From UBA668 sp041394605 (GTDB lineage Bacteria; Actinomycetota; Acidimicrobiia; Acidimicrobiales; Ilumatobacteraceae): 64,000 bases of DNA. A program made the translations under genes and the position numbers. Positions 36,435-45,275 of the stretch are shown here, piece by piece (within the stretch, counting starts at the first letter, position 1; the number at the start of each line of letters is the position of its first letter). The notes beneath the pieces were generated by a model. It was not told the origin of the DNA and did no database searches. It worked only from the letters and a program-made list of their open reading frames with translations. The DNA lies in assembly GCA_041394605.1 (NCBI GenBank), contig JAWKHX010000006.1, positions 1-64,000 of the forward strand, written 5' to 3'.

Positions 36435-38385
36435 CCGGCGGCGTCAGCGGTTGGCCAGACTCCTCCACTGGACGGTCCAGCACGATCGCCATCACCAGCA
36501 GCGACAGGCCGGCCTCCACCGCCACGCCCACATCCGGCTTGGTGAGACCCTCCCACGGACTTGTAGCCCAGGCCGTTCTCGCCCACCATGCCGGCGATGA
36601 TGGCCATGGAGATGGACATCATGATCAGCTGATTCACCGCCAGGCACCAGTCCGCGCATGGCCAGCGGGATCTGCACGCCCCACAGGCGCTGCCGGTTGG
36701 TGGGCCCTGAACGTGGTGGACGCCTCCAACGCCTCGGGCTGCACGCCCTTCACGGCCAGTGCTGCCAACCGAACGCCGGCCGGGATGGCGAACACCATCG
36801 TGGACAGCATCGCCGGCACGAACCCGACGGTGAACAGCATCACGAACGGGATGGCGTACACGAAGCTGGGCAGGGTCTGCATGATGTCCAGGAAGGGCTC
36901 CACCACGGCCTCCAGCCGCGGCCGGCGGCCGATGAACACGCCCACGGGAAGGGCGATGCAGGCGCCGACCACCACCGCGATGACGATCTGCGACAGCGTC
37001 AGCAGGGCCGGCTGCCACATGCCCATGAGCCCGATCAGCACCAGCCCGCCGAACGTGAACACCGCGAACAACTTGCCGCGCAGGTACCACGCTGCGGCCG
37101 TGACGGCGCCGATCAGCACCGGCCAGGCGACGGTGACCTGCAGGAAGTTGCGCAGGCGGAGCACCAGGTTGATGGTGACCCAGTCGCTGAACGAGCCTGA
37201 GGCTGCGACCGAACTCGTCGCGGATCCACTTCTACCAGGTCGTCGATCGGGTTGGCCACGTCGCGGGCGAACGTCCACGGCACCTGGCCGTGGTCGATGC
37301 CCCGCCCGACGAAGTACGCCACCAGCAGCACGGCCGCCGCACCCAGCCAGTAGTCCCTGCTGCGCAACCGCGATGCCACGGCGCGTGCGCCGATCAGCGA
37401 GCGGCCCAGGCGGTCGAACGCGAAGGCGATGCCGAAGATGGCCACCCCCACCACCACGCCGCGGCCAGGACTGCGCAACTTCAACGTCTGCAAGAGTTCG
37501 CCGCCAAGACCACCGGCCCCGATGAGGGCACCGATGACCACCATGCTCAGGCACATCATCACCGTCTGGTTGACGGCGGTGAGGAACGACCGGGTGGCCT
37601 GCGGGAACTGCACCTTCCACAGCAGCTGCCAGCGGCTGGACCCGAAGATCCGCCCGGCCTCCACCGAGGCGGGTGGCATCGTCGCGTGGATGCTGGCGGC
37701 CACGATGTGGATCACCGGCGGCACGCTGAACGCGACGGTTGCGACGGCCGCCGGGGTCTGACGGATGCCGAACAGCAGCAGGCCGAACAGCAGGTACAGC
37801 GTGGGTGGGCAGGCTCTGCAGGGCGTCGAGGATCGGCCGCAGGATCCGTTCGGCCCGCGGCGAGAGGCCGGCGAGGATGCCGAGCGGCGTGCCGATGATG
37901 ATGCACAGCCCCACGCAGATGAGCATCAGCGACATGGTCTCCATGCCGATCTGATGGAACCCGGCCAGCTCGATGAGGGCCAGCGCCACCGCCGCGGCGA
38001 CGGCATTGACGTACTTGCCGGAGCGGGCGATCACCAGCGCGAAGGCCAGCGGCAGGAAGAACCACGGTATCCAGCAGCACGTCGAGCACGTGCTCGTAGA
38101 GCCACAGCACCGCGTCGCCGATGGGGCGCAGCACGTGGGCGATGACGAAGTTGGAGTTGCGGTTGCGCTGGATCCACGACCGGAAGTCACGCATCCGATC
38201 GCCGAGGGTCATGTACCAGTTGGTGGGAACACGGTGGTGCCGCGCAGCACCACCTGCGCCACCACCAGCGCCAGGCCCACGCCGCCGGCCGTCTGCACGC
38301 CGCGCCGCCGGTACCAGACAGGGGCGGCCGGCACGGGCTGCTCCGCCGCCGGTTCGGCGACCATCGGCTCCAGCGTGTCGGTCAC
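36418..38385 (-). pseudogene. Two-domain ABC permease of the glycine betaine/proline (ProW/OpuAB) type, frameshifted
   Basis: Assembling frames on the minus strand gives a protein of about 650 residues with two consecutive permease domains. The first ends in GTPLGILAGLSPRAERILRP, then SFLTAVNQTVMMCLSMVVIG and GGLGGELLQTL. The second shows GRRPRLEAVVEPFLDIMQTL, PSFVYAIPFVMLFTVGFVPA and NQLIMMSISMAIIAGMVGEN. Both carry the membrane-inserted coupling motifs of BPD_transp_1. Fused tandem ProW domains occur in actinobacteria. The GTG at 38385 overlaps the stop of the ATPase gene (GTGA). Several one-base losses interrupt the frame. Confidence 0.7.
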
Positions 38386-39421
38386 GACCCGTCCGCGCTG
38401 AGCATCGCAGCCACCTGCCCGCGGTCGAGGCTGCCGACCGCTCGCCCGTCGGCGCCGATGACGTCGATCGGGGCGTCCGTGGCCAGCAGCACGGCACGAT
38501 CTCGCCGCACGGTCATCATGTCCGTTCATCAGTCAGGCCGGTGCCGGCGGGGGCCCCGGAAGCCACCGTGGCGGCCGTCAGCACACGTTCCCGCGGGATG
38601 TCTCTACGAACTCGCTAATATAGTCCGTGGCCGGGGTGGAGGATCAAGCCCTGAGGGCGTGCCGATCTGGTCCAGCCCCCGTCTCATGATGGCGATCCGG
38701 TCGCCGAGGCGGATGGCCTCGGCGAAGTCGTGGGTGATGAAGATGATCGTGCGCTGCTTCCTCAGCTGCAGGCGCACCAGTTCGTCCCATGTCGCGGCGG
38801 ATCAACGGGTCCAGCGCGGAGAACGGTTCGCTGTCGAAGAACAGGATCTCCGTCCAGCGCCAGCGCCCTGGCCAGGCTGACGCGCTGCTGCATGCCACCT
38901 GAGAGCCTGCTGCGGGAAGTGCATCTCTGCAGCTGCGCAGGGCTCACCTGGTCCAGCACGGCCCGGGCCTGCTCGCGCCGCTGGGCCTTGGGGACACCCT
39001 GGACCTCCAGCCCGTAGGCCACGTTGTCCACCACCCGGCGGTGCGGGAACAGGCCGAAGTGCTGGAACACCATGGACATCGACGTGCGGCGCAACTGGCG
39101 CAGGTCGGCGTCGTTCATGGCCAGCAGATCGGCGCCCTGGATACGCACCGAGCCGCTGGTGGGCTCGATGAGGCGCGAGAGGCAACGGACGAGCGTGGAC
39201 TTGCCGCTGCCCGACAGGCCCATGACCACGAACGTCTCACCGCGGGCAACCTCGAACCCCACGTCGCGCACGCCGATGGTGCAGCCCGTCTCGGCCAGGA
39301 CGTCCGCTCGGGATGCCCCGGCGCGGGACATCTCGACCGCGGCCTCACCCCGGTGCCCGAAGACCTTCCACAGCCCGCTGACCTCGACGGCAGGCCCCTC
39401 GTCGTCACCCAGATCGCTCAC
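38382..39421 (-). pseudogene. ABC transporter ATPase of the ProV/OpuAA type, frameshifted
   Basis: The GTG at 39421 opens a protein with Walker A VVMGLSGSGKSTLVRCLSRL, Q-loop MVFQHFGLFPHR and signature LSGGMQQRVSLARALAL. In the neighbouring frames come the Walker B region DPLIRRDM, the switch-His segment IIFITHDFAEAIRLGDRIAI and a C-terminal CBS-like tail ending LDRGQVAAMLSADGS. That tail order is typical of ProV-type betaine importers. About three one-base shifts lie between 38,620 and 38,960. The stop overlaps the permease start. It is divergent from the binding-protein gene, with about 110 bp between starts. Confidence 0.72.
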
Positions 39422-39530
39422 GTCGCGGCGACCCCTTCGCTCGGGCGCCGACGATAGTCGCCCACGGACGCCGCGGGCACGGACGCCTGCGGCAACACCA
39501 CACCTGGGTACCGATCACCATGGGGAGAAC

Positions 39531-40526
39531 ATGCGAAGTCACGTCGCGCTCCGGTTCGCCGCTCGGCCTCGCTGCTGCAGCGCCTATCCTCGGCGCCTGT
39601 GGCGACGACGACGCTCGTCATCGTCCGGCGACAACACCTCCGGCGGTTCGTCCGGCCAGTGCTCCGAGCTGAGCGGTGAGTCCATCCGCATCGTCCGCAA
39701 CGCCTGGACCGCCTCGGCCCTGGAGGCCGAGATCATGAAGCGTACCATCGAGAGCCAGCTGTGCGTGCCGGCCGAGATCATCGACATCGACGAGAACTCC
39801 ATGTTCACCGGCATGGCCGACGGCTCGGTGGACTTCGTCACCGAGATCTGGCCGTCCGGCATCGTCGCCGACGAGCAGGCGTTCATCGACGACGGCTCGG
39901 TGGTGGACATGGGCCTGCTCGGCACCACCGGCCAGATCGGCTGGTTCGTGCCCGACTATGTGATGACGGCGCACCCCGAGTTGGCCACCTGGGAGGGTCT
40001 GATGGACCCCGCCACCGCCAAGCTGTTCGCCACCGCGGAGACCGGCGACCTCGGCCGCTTCCTCGGCACCGACCCGTCCTACTCCCAGTACGACGAGCCG
40101 ATCATCAAGAACCTCGGCCTGCCGCTGCAGGTCGTCTACTCCGGCTCGGAGGCCGCCACCGTGGCCGAACTGGACACGGCCGTCGCCAACCAGGAGCCCA
40201 TCCTGATGTACTGGTGGACGCCCACGGCCGCCGTCGGCAAGTACCACCTGCAGCAGGTGAAGCTGCCCGCCTACACGCCCGGCTGCGCCGACGACCCGGC
40301 GATGACCGCCTGTGACTACCCGTCGGACCCGCTGATGAAGCTGGCGTCGGCCAAGCTGGAGGCGAAGAACCCGCAGGTGTGGGCGATGCTGCAGAAGGTG
40401 CAGATCACCGACGAGGTCCAGCTGGCACTGCTGCCCGCAGTGGAGATCGACCAGCGCGATCCCGCCGAGGTGGCCGCCGAGTGGATCGCCGCCAACCAGC
40501 CCATCTGGAGCGCCTGGTTCGCCTGA
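39531..40526 (+). CDS. Glycine betaine/proline-type ABC substrate-binding lipoprotein (OpuAC-like), signal region frameshifted
   Basis: The mature domain (about 300 residues) has the OpuAC/ProX order: SIRIVRNAWTASALEAEIMK, GSVDFVTEIWPSG, LGTTGQIGWFVPDY and ILMYWWTPTAAVGKY, with aromatic residues suited to a quaternary-ammonium cage. The ATG at 39531 follows GGGGAGA. Between about 39,560 and 39,615 the annotated frame is Arg-rich, but another frame encodes LGLAAAAPILGACGDDD, a perfect lipobox. Two compensating shifts therefore hide a normal lipoprotein signal. It is divergent from the ATPase-permease pair and followed by a strong hairpin terminator. Confidence 0.85.
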   Translation: MRSHVALRFAARPRCCSAYPRRLWRRRRSSSSGDNTSGGSSGQCSELSGESIRIVRNAWTASALEAEIMKRTIESQLCVPAEIIDIDENSMFTGMADGSVDFVTEIWPSGIVADEQAFIDDGSVVDMGLLGTTGQIGWFVPDYVMTAHPELATWEGLMDPATAKLFATAETGDLGRFLGTDPSYSQYDEPIIKNLGLPLQVVYSGSEAATVAELDTAVANQEPILMYWWTPTAAVGKYHLQQVKLPAYTPGCADDPAMTACDYPSDPLMKLASAKLEAKNPQVWAMLQKVQITDEVQLALLPAVEIDQRDPAEVAAEWIAANQPIWSAWFA

Positions 40527-40551
40527 ACCACACACGCTACGAACCACGGTG

Positions 40552-40575
40552 AAGGGAGGGCTTCGGCCCTCCCTT
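40552..40575 (+). terminator. Hairpin terminator after the binding-protein gene
   Basis: Perfect 10-bp arms AAGGGAGGGC and GCCCTCCCTT enclose a stable TTCG tetraloop and are followed by TTCC. The hairpin lies 26 bp after the binding-protein stop and separates it from the demethylation operon promoter. Confidence 0.8.
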
Positions 40576-40633
40576 TCCGCGTTCGGCGCGCGGGTGCTTC
40601 CCCGTACACTTCGCATCCCCTCCACGTGCTACT

Positions 40634-40668
40634 GTTCCGCCATACGGACTCGTTCCGCATCGTGGAAC
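40634..40668. promoter_or_regulatory. Tandem GTTCC-N7-GGAAC operator pair upstream of the corrinoid operon
   Basis: Site one is GTTCC, 7 bp, GGACT (40634-40650). Site two is GTTCC, 7 bp, GGAAC (40652-40668). The 18-bp pitch is identical to the fhs pair at 31319. Site two ends 29 bp before the corrinoid-protein ATG, a position suited to controlling this promoter. Confidence 0.65.
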
Positions 40669-40697
40669 ACCCTTGGCACCGGTCCGAAAGGCAGACA

Positions 40698-41408
40698 ATG
40701 AGCGACGGCGACGACCTGGATCTGGCGGCACTGCCTGATGACGAACTCGTCACCCAGATGCAGGAGGACCTCTACGACGGTCTCGCCGACGAGATCGCCG
40801 AAGGCACCATGATCCTCCTCGACCGCGGCTGGAACCCGGAGAAGGTACTCAACGATGCCCTCGTCGAGGGCATGCGGATCGTCGGCATCGACTTCCGCGA
40901 CGGCATCCTCTTCGTGCCCGAGGTGCTGCTCAGCGCCAACGCGATGAAGGCCGGCATGGAGATCCTCCGTCCCCTGCTGGCCGAGACCGGCGCCGAGCCG
41001 ATCGGCAAGGTGGTCATCGGCACGGTGAAGGGCGACATCCACGACATCGGCAAGAACCTGGTGGCGATGATGCTCGAAGGTGCCGGCTTCGAGGTCATCG
41101 ACCTCGGCATCAACACCGACGCCGACGCCTTCTCGCCGCGGCCGACGAGCACCAGCCCGACATCCGGCATGTCCGCGCTGCTCACCACCACCATGCCGTA
41201 CATGAAGGTGGTCATCGACACCCTCACCGAGCGCGGCCTGCGCGACAAGTACCTGGTGCTGGTCGGCGGCGCCCCGCTCAACGAGGAGTTCGGCCACGCC
41301 GTGGGCGCGGACGCCTATTGCCGGGACGCCGCGGTGGCTGCCGAGACCGCGAAGCAGCTGGTCTCCTCGCGGCGCGGCAACCCCGAACCCCCCGGCCCGG
41401 CTGCCTGA
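40698..41408 (+). CDS. Corrinoid (B12-binding) methyl-carrier protein, MtaC/MttC/MtgC-like
   Basis: The 236-residue protein has the helical cap domain (ILFVPEVLLSANAMKAGMEI) followed by a Rossmann B12 domain with the base-off cobalamin motif GDIHDIGKNL; His115 would ligate cobalt. Its job is to accept a methyl group from the MttB-like enzyme and pass it to THF. Between 41,133 and 41,165 the frame reads SPRPTSTSPTS. The alternative frame gives LAAADEHQPDI, which fits the family, so two compensating shifts are likely. The ATG at 40698 is the first gene of a seven-gene operon, 15 bp before the DUF1638 gene. Confidence 0.9.
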   Translation: MSDGDDLDLAALPDDELVTQMQEDLYDGLADEIAEGTMILLDRGWNPEKVLNDALVEGMRIVGIDFRDGILFVPEVLLSANAMKAGMEILRPLLAETGAEPIGKVVIGTVKGDIHDIGKNLVAMMLEGAGFEVIDLGINTDADAFSPRPTSTSPTSGMSALLTTTMPYMKVVIDTLTERGLRDKYLVLVGGAPLNEEFGHAVGADAYCRDAAVAAETAKQLVSSRRGNPEPPGPAA

Positions 41409-41423
41409 GGTCACGGGGGCGCG

Positions 41424-42029
41424 GTGGCCACTCCTCTCGTGCTCGCCTGCGGCGCCCTCGTGGCGGAGCTGCGTGCCGTGCTGGCTGCGGCCGAGCTGGA
41501 CCGCGCCGTGGAAGTGCGCTACCTCCCGGCCAACCTGCACAACCGGCCGGAGCGCATCGTGCCGGCGCTGGAGGCGCTGCTGGCCGACGCCGACCCGCAC
41601 GGTGATCGCACCGTGCTCGTCGGCTACGCCGACTGCGGCACCGGCGGCGGGCTGGACCGCCTGCTGGCCGAACGGCCCAACCTGCGCCGCCTGCCCGGCA
41701 GCCACTGCTACGAGTTCTTCGCCGGCACCGAGCTGTTCACTGCGCTGCACGACGCCGAGCCCGGCACGCTGTACCTCACCGACTACCTGGCCAAGCACTT
41801 CGACGCCCTGCTGTGGCAGGGCCTCGGGCTGGACCGACATCCCGAACTGCTGCCCGCCTACTTCGGCAACTACCGCCGGGTGGTGCTCCTGTCCCAGACC
41901 GAACGCACCGACGTCCGCGACGCCGCCGCGGCGGCGGCCGAACGCCTGGGCCTGGCGTTCGAACACCGCCACGTGGGCCTGCAACCGTTCTCCATGGCCG
42001 TCAGCGTGCAACTGAGAAAGGTGGCCTGA
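41424..42029 (+). CDS. DUF1638 family protein
   Basis: The 201-residue cytosolic protein shows DUF1638 hallmarks: an N-terminal LVLACGALVAEL, the LPANLHNRPERI block, VLVGYADCGTGGGLDRLL and GSHCYEFFAG. Conserved Cys and His residues suggest a metal or corrinoid site, but the function is not established. DUF1638 genes recur beside MttB-type methyltransferases and corrinoid proteins, which suggests a role in corrinoid handling or methyl transfer; that is inference from context. The GTG start lies 15 bp after the corrinoid-protein stop, and the stop is followed after 1 bp by the next gene. Confidence 0.85.
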   Translation: MATPLVLACGALVAELRAVLAAAELDRAVEVRYLPANLHNRPERIVPALEALLADADPHGDRTVLVGYADCGTGGGLDRLLAERPNLRRLPGSHCYEFFAGTELFTALHDAEPGTLYLTDYLAKHFDALLWQGLGLDRHPELLPAYFGNYRRVVLLSQTERTDVRDAAAAAAERLGLAFEHRHVGLQPFSMAVSVQLRKVA

Positions 42030-42030
42030 C

Positions 42031-42366
42031 ATGCCCCGCCGCACCGCCAGCGAGCTCATCGTCATCATGTGGCGCGACATCCCTGCCCAGGTCAACGGCC
42101 GCGACGGCGACCAGAAGCACAGCGTGGTCCTTCCGCACCGCTTCCAGAAAGCCATCGACCGCGCCGCCATGGTGGCCGGCAAGAAGACCGCACAGGAGTA
42201 CGTGGCCGAGATGCGCCGCACCACCCGCCCGCTCAGCGGCGACCTGCACACCGCCGTGGAGGAACTGGCCGCGTCCATCCGCCGCGAGTTCACCAACGAG
42301 CGGTTGCACGAACTGATCGAGCGCGGCGGCTGGGACCCCGCCAACCCCGCACAGGAGCCCTCATGA
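42031..42366 (+). CDS. Small 'virulence factor' (PF13769-type) domain protein
   Basis: The 111-residue basic protein contains ELIVIMWRDIPAQVNGRDG, HSVVLPHRFQKAIDRAAMVA and a helical C-terminus. This fits the short domain labelled virulence factor in Pfam, a name that describes nothing known about its biochemistry. Here it lies inside a demethylation operon, 1 bp after DUF1638 and overlapping the next start (ATGA). That strongly suggests an accessory or structural part for the corrinoid system. There is no signal peptide or membrane helix. Confidence 0.8.
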   Translation: MPRRTASELIVIMWRDIPAQVNGRDGDQKHSVVLPHRFQKAIDRAAMVAGKKTAQEYVAEMRRTTRPLSGDLHTAVEELAASIRREFTNERLHELIERGGWDPANPAQEPS

Positions 42367-43256
42367 CCCACACCGTCCTCAGTTCCGCCACCAAGGAAGT
42401 GGTCATCGGGTTCGACCGGCCGTTCGTGATGATCGGCGAGCGGATCAACCCGACGGGCCGCAAACTGCTGGCCGAAGAGATGAAGAACGGCGACTTCAGC
42501 CGCGTGGAGGCCGACGCGCTGGCCCAGGTGGCGGCCGGCGCCCACATGCTGGACGTCAACGCCGGCATCCCGCTGGCCGACGAGCCGGCGCTGCTGGCCA
42601 AGGCCGTGCAACTGGTGCAGGCCGTCACCGACGTACCCCTGTCGATCGACTCCTCGATCATCGAGGCGCTGGAGGCCGGCCTGGCCGTGTACCAGGGCAA
42701 GCCCCTGGTCAACTCGGTCACCGGGGAAGAGGAAGTGATGGAGCGGGTGCTGCCGTTGGTGGCCCGCCACGGTGCCGCCGTCGTGGCCATCAGCAACGAC
42801 GAGACCGGCATCAGCGAGGACCCCGACGTGCGCTTCGAGGTGGCCAAGCGGATCGTCCAGCGCGCCGCGGACCACGGCATCCCGGCCAGCGACATCGTGG
42901 TCGACCCGCTGGTGATGCCGATCGGGGCGATGCGCACGGCCGGCCAGCAGGTGTTCCGCCTGCTGCGCCGCCTGCACGACGAACTGAAGGTCAACACCAC
43001 GTGCGGCGCGTCGAACGTCAGCTTCGGGTTGCCGAACCGCAACCACATCACCAGCACGTTCCTGGCGATGGCCATTTCCAATGGTATGACCTCCGCCATC
43101 CTCAACCCGCTGCACGAGGAAGTGAAGACGGCCGTCATGGCCGCCGACGTGCTGGCCGGCAACGACCAGGACTGCTTCGCCTGGATCCGCGCCAACCGCG
43201 AGCCGCAGGCCGAAGGTGCGGGGCGCGAGCGGCGCGGCGGCCGCCGCCGGGGCTAG
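42363..43256 (+). CDS. Methyl-THF:corrinoid methyltransferase (MtgA/AcsE-like)
   Basis: The 297-residue TIM barrel of the dihydropteroate-synthase-like superfamily has the pterin-binding segments IGERINPTGRKLLAEEM, AHMLDVNAGIP, PLSIDSSIIEALEAG and NTTCGASNVSFGLPNR. Such enzymes move the methyl group between the corrinoid protein and tetrahydrofolate; here the direction would be towards methyl-THF. The C-terminal tail (GRERRGGRRRG) is unusually basic. The start overlaps the preceding stop (ATGA). The corrinoid partner is encoded two genes upstream. Confidence 0.88.
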   Translation: MTHTVLSSATKEVVIGFDRPFVMIGERINPTGRKLLAEEMKNGDFSRVEADALAQVAAGAHMLDVNAGIPLADEPALLAKAVQLVQAVTDVPLSIDSSIIEALEAGLAVYQGKPLVNSVTGEEEVMERVLPLVARHGAAVVAISNDETGISEDPDVRFEVAKRIVQRAADHGIPASDIVVDPLVMPIGAMRTAGQQVFRLLRRLHDELKVNTTCGASNVSFGLPNRNHITSTFLAMAISNGMTSAILNPLHEEVKTAVMAADVLAGNDQDCFAWIRANREPQAEGAGRERRGGRRRG

Positions 43257-43271
43257 GCGAACCGTCTCGTC

Positions 43272-45275
43272 ATGCCGCGTGTCGTCTTCACCCCCACCGG
43301 CCTTGCCGCCGACGTGCCCCCGGGCACCACGGTGCTGCAGGCCGCCCGCGACCTTGGCGTGGACCTGGACTCCGTCTGTGGCGGCCGTGGCATCTGCGGG
43401 CGTTGCCAGATCGCGTTCCAGCCGGGCAGCTACCCGAAGTGGGCCATCGACGCTGACCGCGACGCCCTGTCCGCGTGGTCGGCCACGGAGGACGCCTACC
43501 GCAACCGCCGAGGCATGCGCGACGACCGGCGCCTTGGGTGCTGCGCCACCGTCTCCGCCGACGTGGTGGTGGACGTGCCGCCGGAGAGCCAGGTGCACCG
43601 GCCGATCGTGCGCAAGTCGGTGGACCTCGCCGATGTGGTGCTGGACCCCGCGGTGGCGCTGTGCTACCTGGAACTGCCACCGTCGGAGCTCGGCGATGCC
43701 GCATCGATGAGCGAGCTCATCGCCGATGCGCTGCAGGCCACGTTCGATCGCACCGTCCGCACCACGGATCTCACCGCACTGCAACAGGTGCACCATGCGT
43801 TCGCCGGCCCCGACCGGGCTGCCACCGTGGCCGTTCGCGGTGATGCGGTGGTGGCCGCCTGGCCCGGCTACCACGAGCGGGCCCTGGGCGTGGCGGTGGA
43901 CATCGGCAGCACCACCATCGCCGGGCACCTGTGCGACCTGGTCACCGGTGAGGTGCTGGCCTCCGCGGGGCGGATGAACCCGCAGATCCGCTTCGGGGAA
44001 GACCTCATGAGCCGGGTGTCCTACGTGATGATGAACCCGGGCGGCGACCAGCAGTTGACGGCCGTCGTCCGCGAGGCGCTCAACGGGCTGATCGGCGACC
44101 TCTGTGCCGACGCCGGCGACGATCCGTCGCGGGTGCTGGAAGTCGTGCTGGTCGGCAATCCGATCATGCACCACGTGGTGGCCGGCATCGACCCCACGCC
44201 CCTGGGCCAGGCCCCCTTCACGCTCGCCACCTCCGATGCCATCGAGGTGCCGGCTCCCCTGCTGGGGCTGGCCTGCCCGCACGCTGCCGTCTACCTGGCG
44301 CCCTGCATCGCCGGCCATGTGGGCGCGGACACCGCCGCGGTCATCCTCAGCGAAGGACCGCATCGCTCCCCCACCCTGCAGTTGCTGGTGGATGTGGGCA
44401 CCAACGCGGAGATCGTGCTCGGCGACGCCCAGCGCCAGTTCGCTGCCAGCAGCCCTACCGGCCCGGCGTTCGAGGGCGCCCAACTGAGCTGTGGGCAGCG
44501 GGCCACCGCCGGGGCCATCGAGCGGGTGCGCATCGACCCGATCACCCTGGAGCCCCGGGTGCGCGTCATCGGGTGCGACCTGTGGAGCGACGACCCGGCG
44601 TTCGCCGACGCTCTGGCCACCGCCGGCATCGAGGTCACCGGCGTCTGCGGTTCGGGGATCATCGAGGTGATCGCCGAGATGTACCTGGCCGGCATCATCG
44701 ACCAAGACGGCGTCATCCAGGGCCAGCTGGCGGAGCGCTCACCGCGTCTGGTGGCGGACGGCCGCACGTTCTCCTACGTGGTCCACGACACGCCCACCAA
44801 CCGGTTGTTCATCACCCAGAACGACGTGCGCGCCATCCAGTTGGCCAAGGCCGCACTGCGTGCCGGCATCGAACTGCTGATGCGCCATGCCGGCGTCACC
44901 GAGGTGCACGACATCCGTCTGGCGGGCGCCTTCGGCAGCCACATCGACCCGCTGCACGCACTGGTGCTCGGCCTGGTGCCGGACTGCCCGGTCGCTCAGG
45001 TGCGCTCGGTGGGCAACGCCGCCGGTGCCGGCGCCGTACGGGCGCTGCTGTCCGTGGCCGCCCGCCGGGAGATGGAGGCGGCCGTGCGCAACGTGGTCAA
45101 GATCGAAACCGCCACCGAGCCGGAGTTCCAGGCCCAGTTCGTGGCTGCGATGGCGTTCCCCCACGCCGCCGCGCCATCCCCACACCTGTCGACCGTGGTC
45201 ACGCTGCCGGCGCGATCCACCACGTCGAACGAACGCGGGCGGCGACGGCGCCGCAGCGAGAAGGAGGAGTCATGA
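43272..45275 (+). CDS. Corrinoid-protein reductive activator (RamA-like, 2Fe-2S plus DUF4445/ASKHA)
   Basis: The 667-residue protein begins with a plant-type ferredoxin domain with Cys36, Cys42, Cys45 and Cys90 as likely [2Fe-2S] ligands. A linker domain leads into an actin-like ATPase part with GVAVDIGSTTIAGHL and VDVGTNAEIVLG. This is the layout of ATP-dependent activators that return oxidised cob(II)alamin to the active cob(I) state, as for RamA and the DUF4445 group. It would keep the corrinoid protein working in oxic cells. It lies 15 bp after the MtgA-like gene and overlaps the MttB-like start (ATGA). Confidence 0.88.
   Translation: MPRVVFTPTGLAADVPPGTTVLQAARDLGVDLDSVCGGRGICGRCQIAFQPGSYPKWAIDADRDALSAWSATEDAYRNRRGMRDDRRLGCCATVSADVVVDVPPESQVHRPIVRKSVDLADVVLDPAVALCYLELPPSELGDAASMSELIADALQATFDRTVRTTDLTALQQVHHAFAGPDRAATVAVRGDAVVAAWPGYHERALGVAVDIGSTTIAGHLCDLVTGEVLASAGRMNPQIRFGEDLMSRVSYVMMNPGGDQQLTAVVREALNGLIGDLCADAGDDPSRVLEVVLVGNPIMHHVVAGIDPTPLGQAPFTLATSDAIEVPAPLLGLACPHAAVYLAPCIAGHVGADTAAVILSEGPHRSPTLQLLVDVGTNAEIVLGDAQRQFAASSPTGPAFEGAQLSCGQRATAGAIERVRIDPITLEPRVRVIGCDLWSDDPAFADALATAGIEVTGVCGSGIIEVIAEMYLAGIIDQDGVIQGQLAERSPRLVADGRTFSYVVHDTPTNRLFITQNDVRAIQLAKAALRAGIELLMRHAGVTEVHDIRLAGAFGSHIDPLHALVLGLVPDCPVAQVRSVGNAAGAGAVRALLSVAARREMEAAVRNVVKIETATEPEFQAQFVAAMAFPHAAAPSPHLSTVVTLPARSTTSNERGRRRRRSEKEES

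Noticed and set aside
42031..42366. Taking the 'virulence factor' domain name as evidence of pathogenicity
   Set aside because: The name is historical. The gene is locked in a methyl-transfer operon and nothing else in the window suggests virulence.
40629..44705. A minus-strand open frame of over 1,300 codons opposite the demethylation operon
   Set aside because: Its translation is low-complexity His/Gly/Arg/Val sequence with no family match. The plus strand carries clear, motif-rich proteins across the same bases. Long antisense frames are expected at this G/C content.
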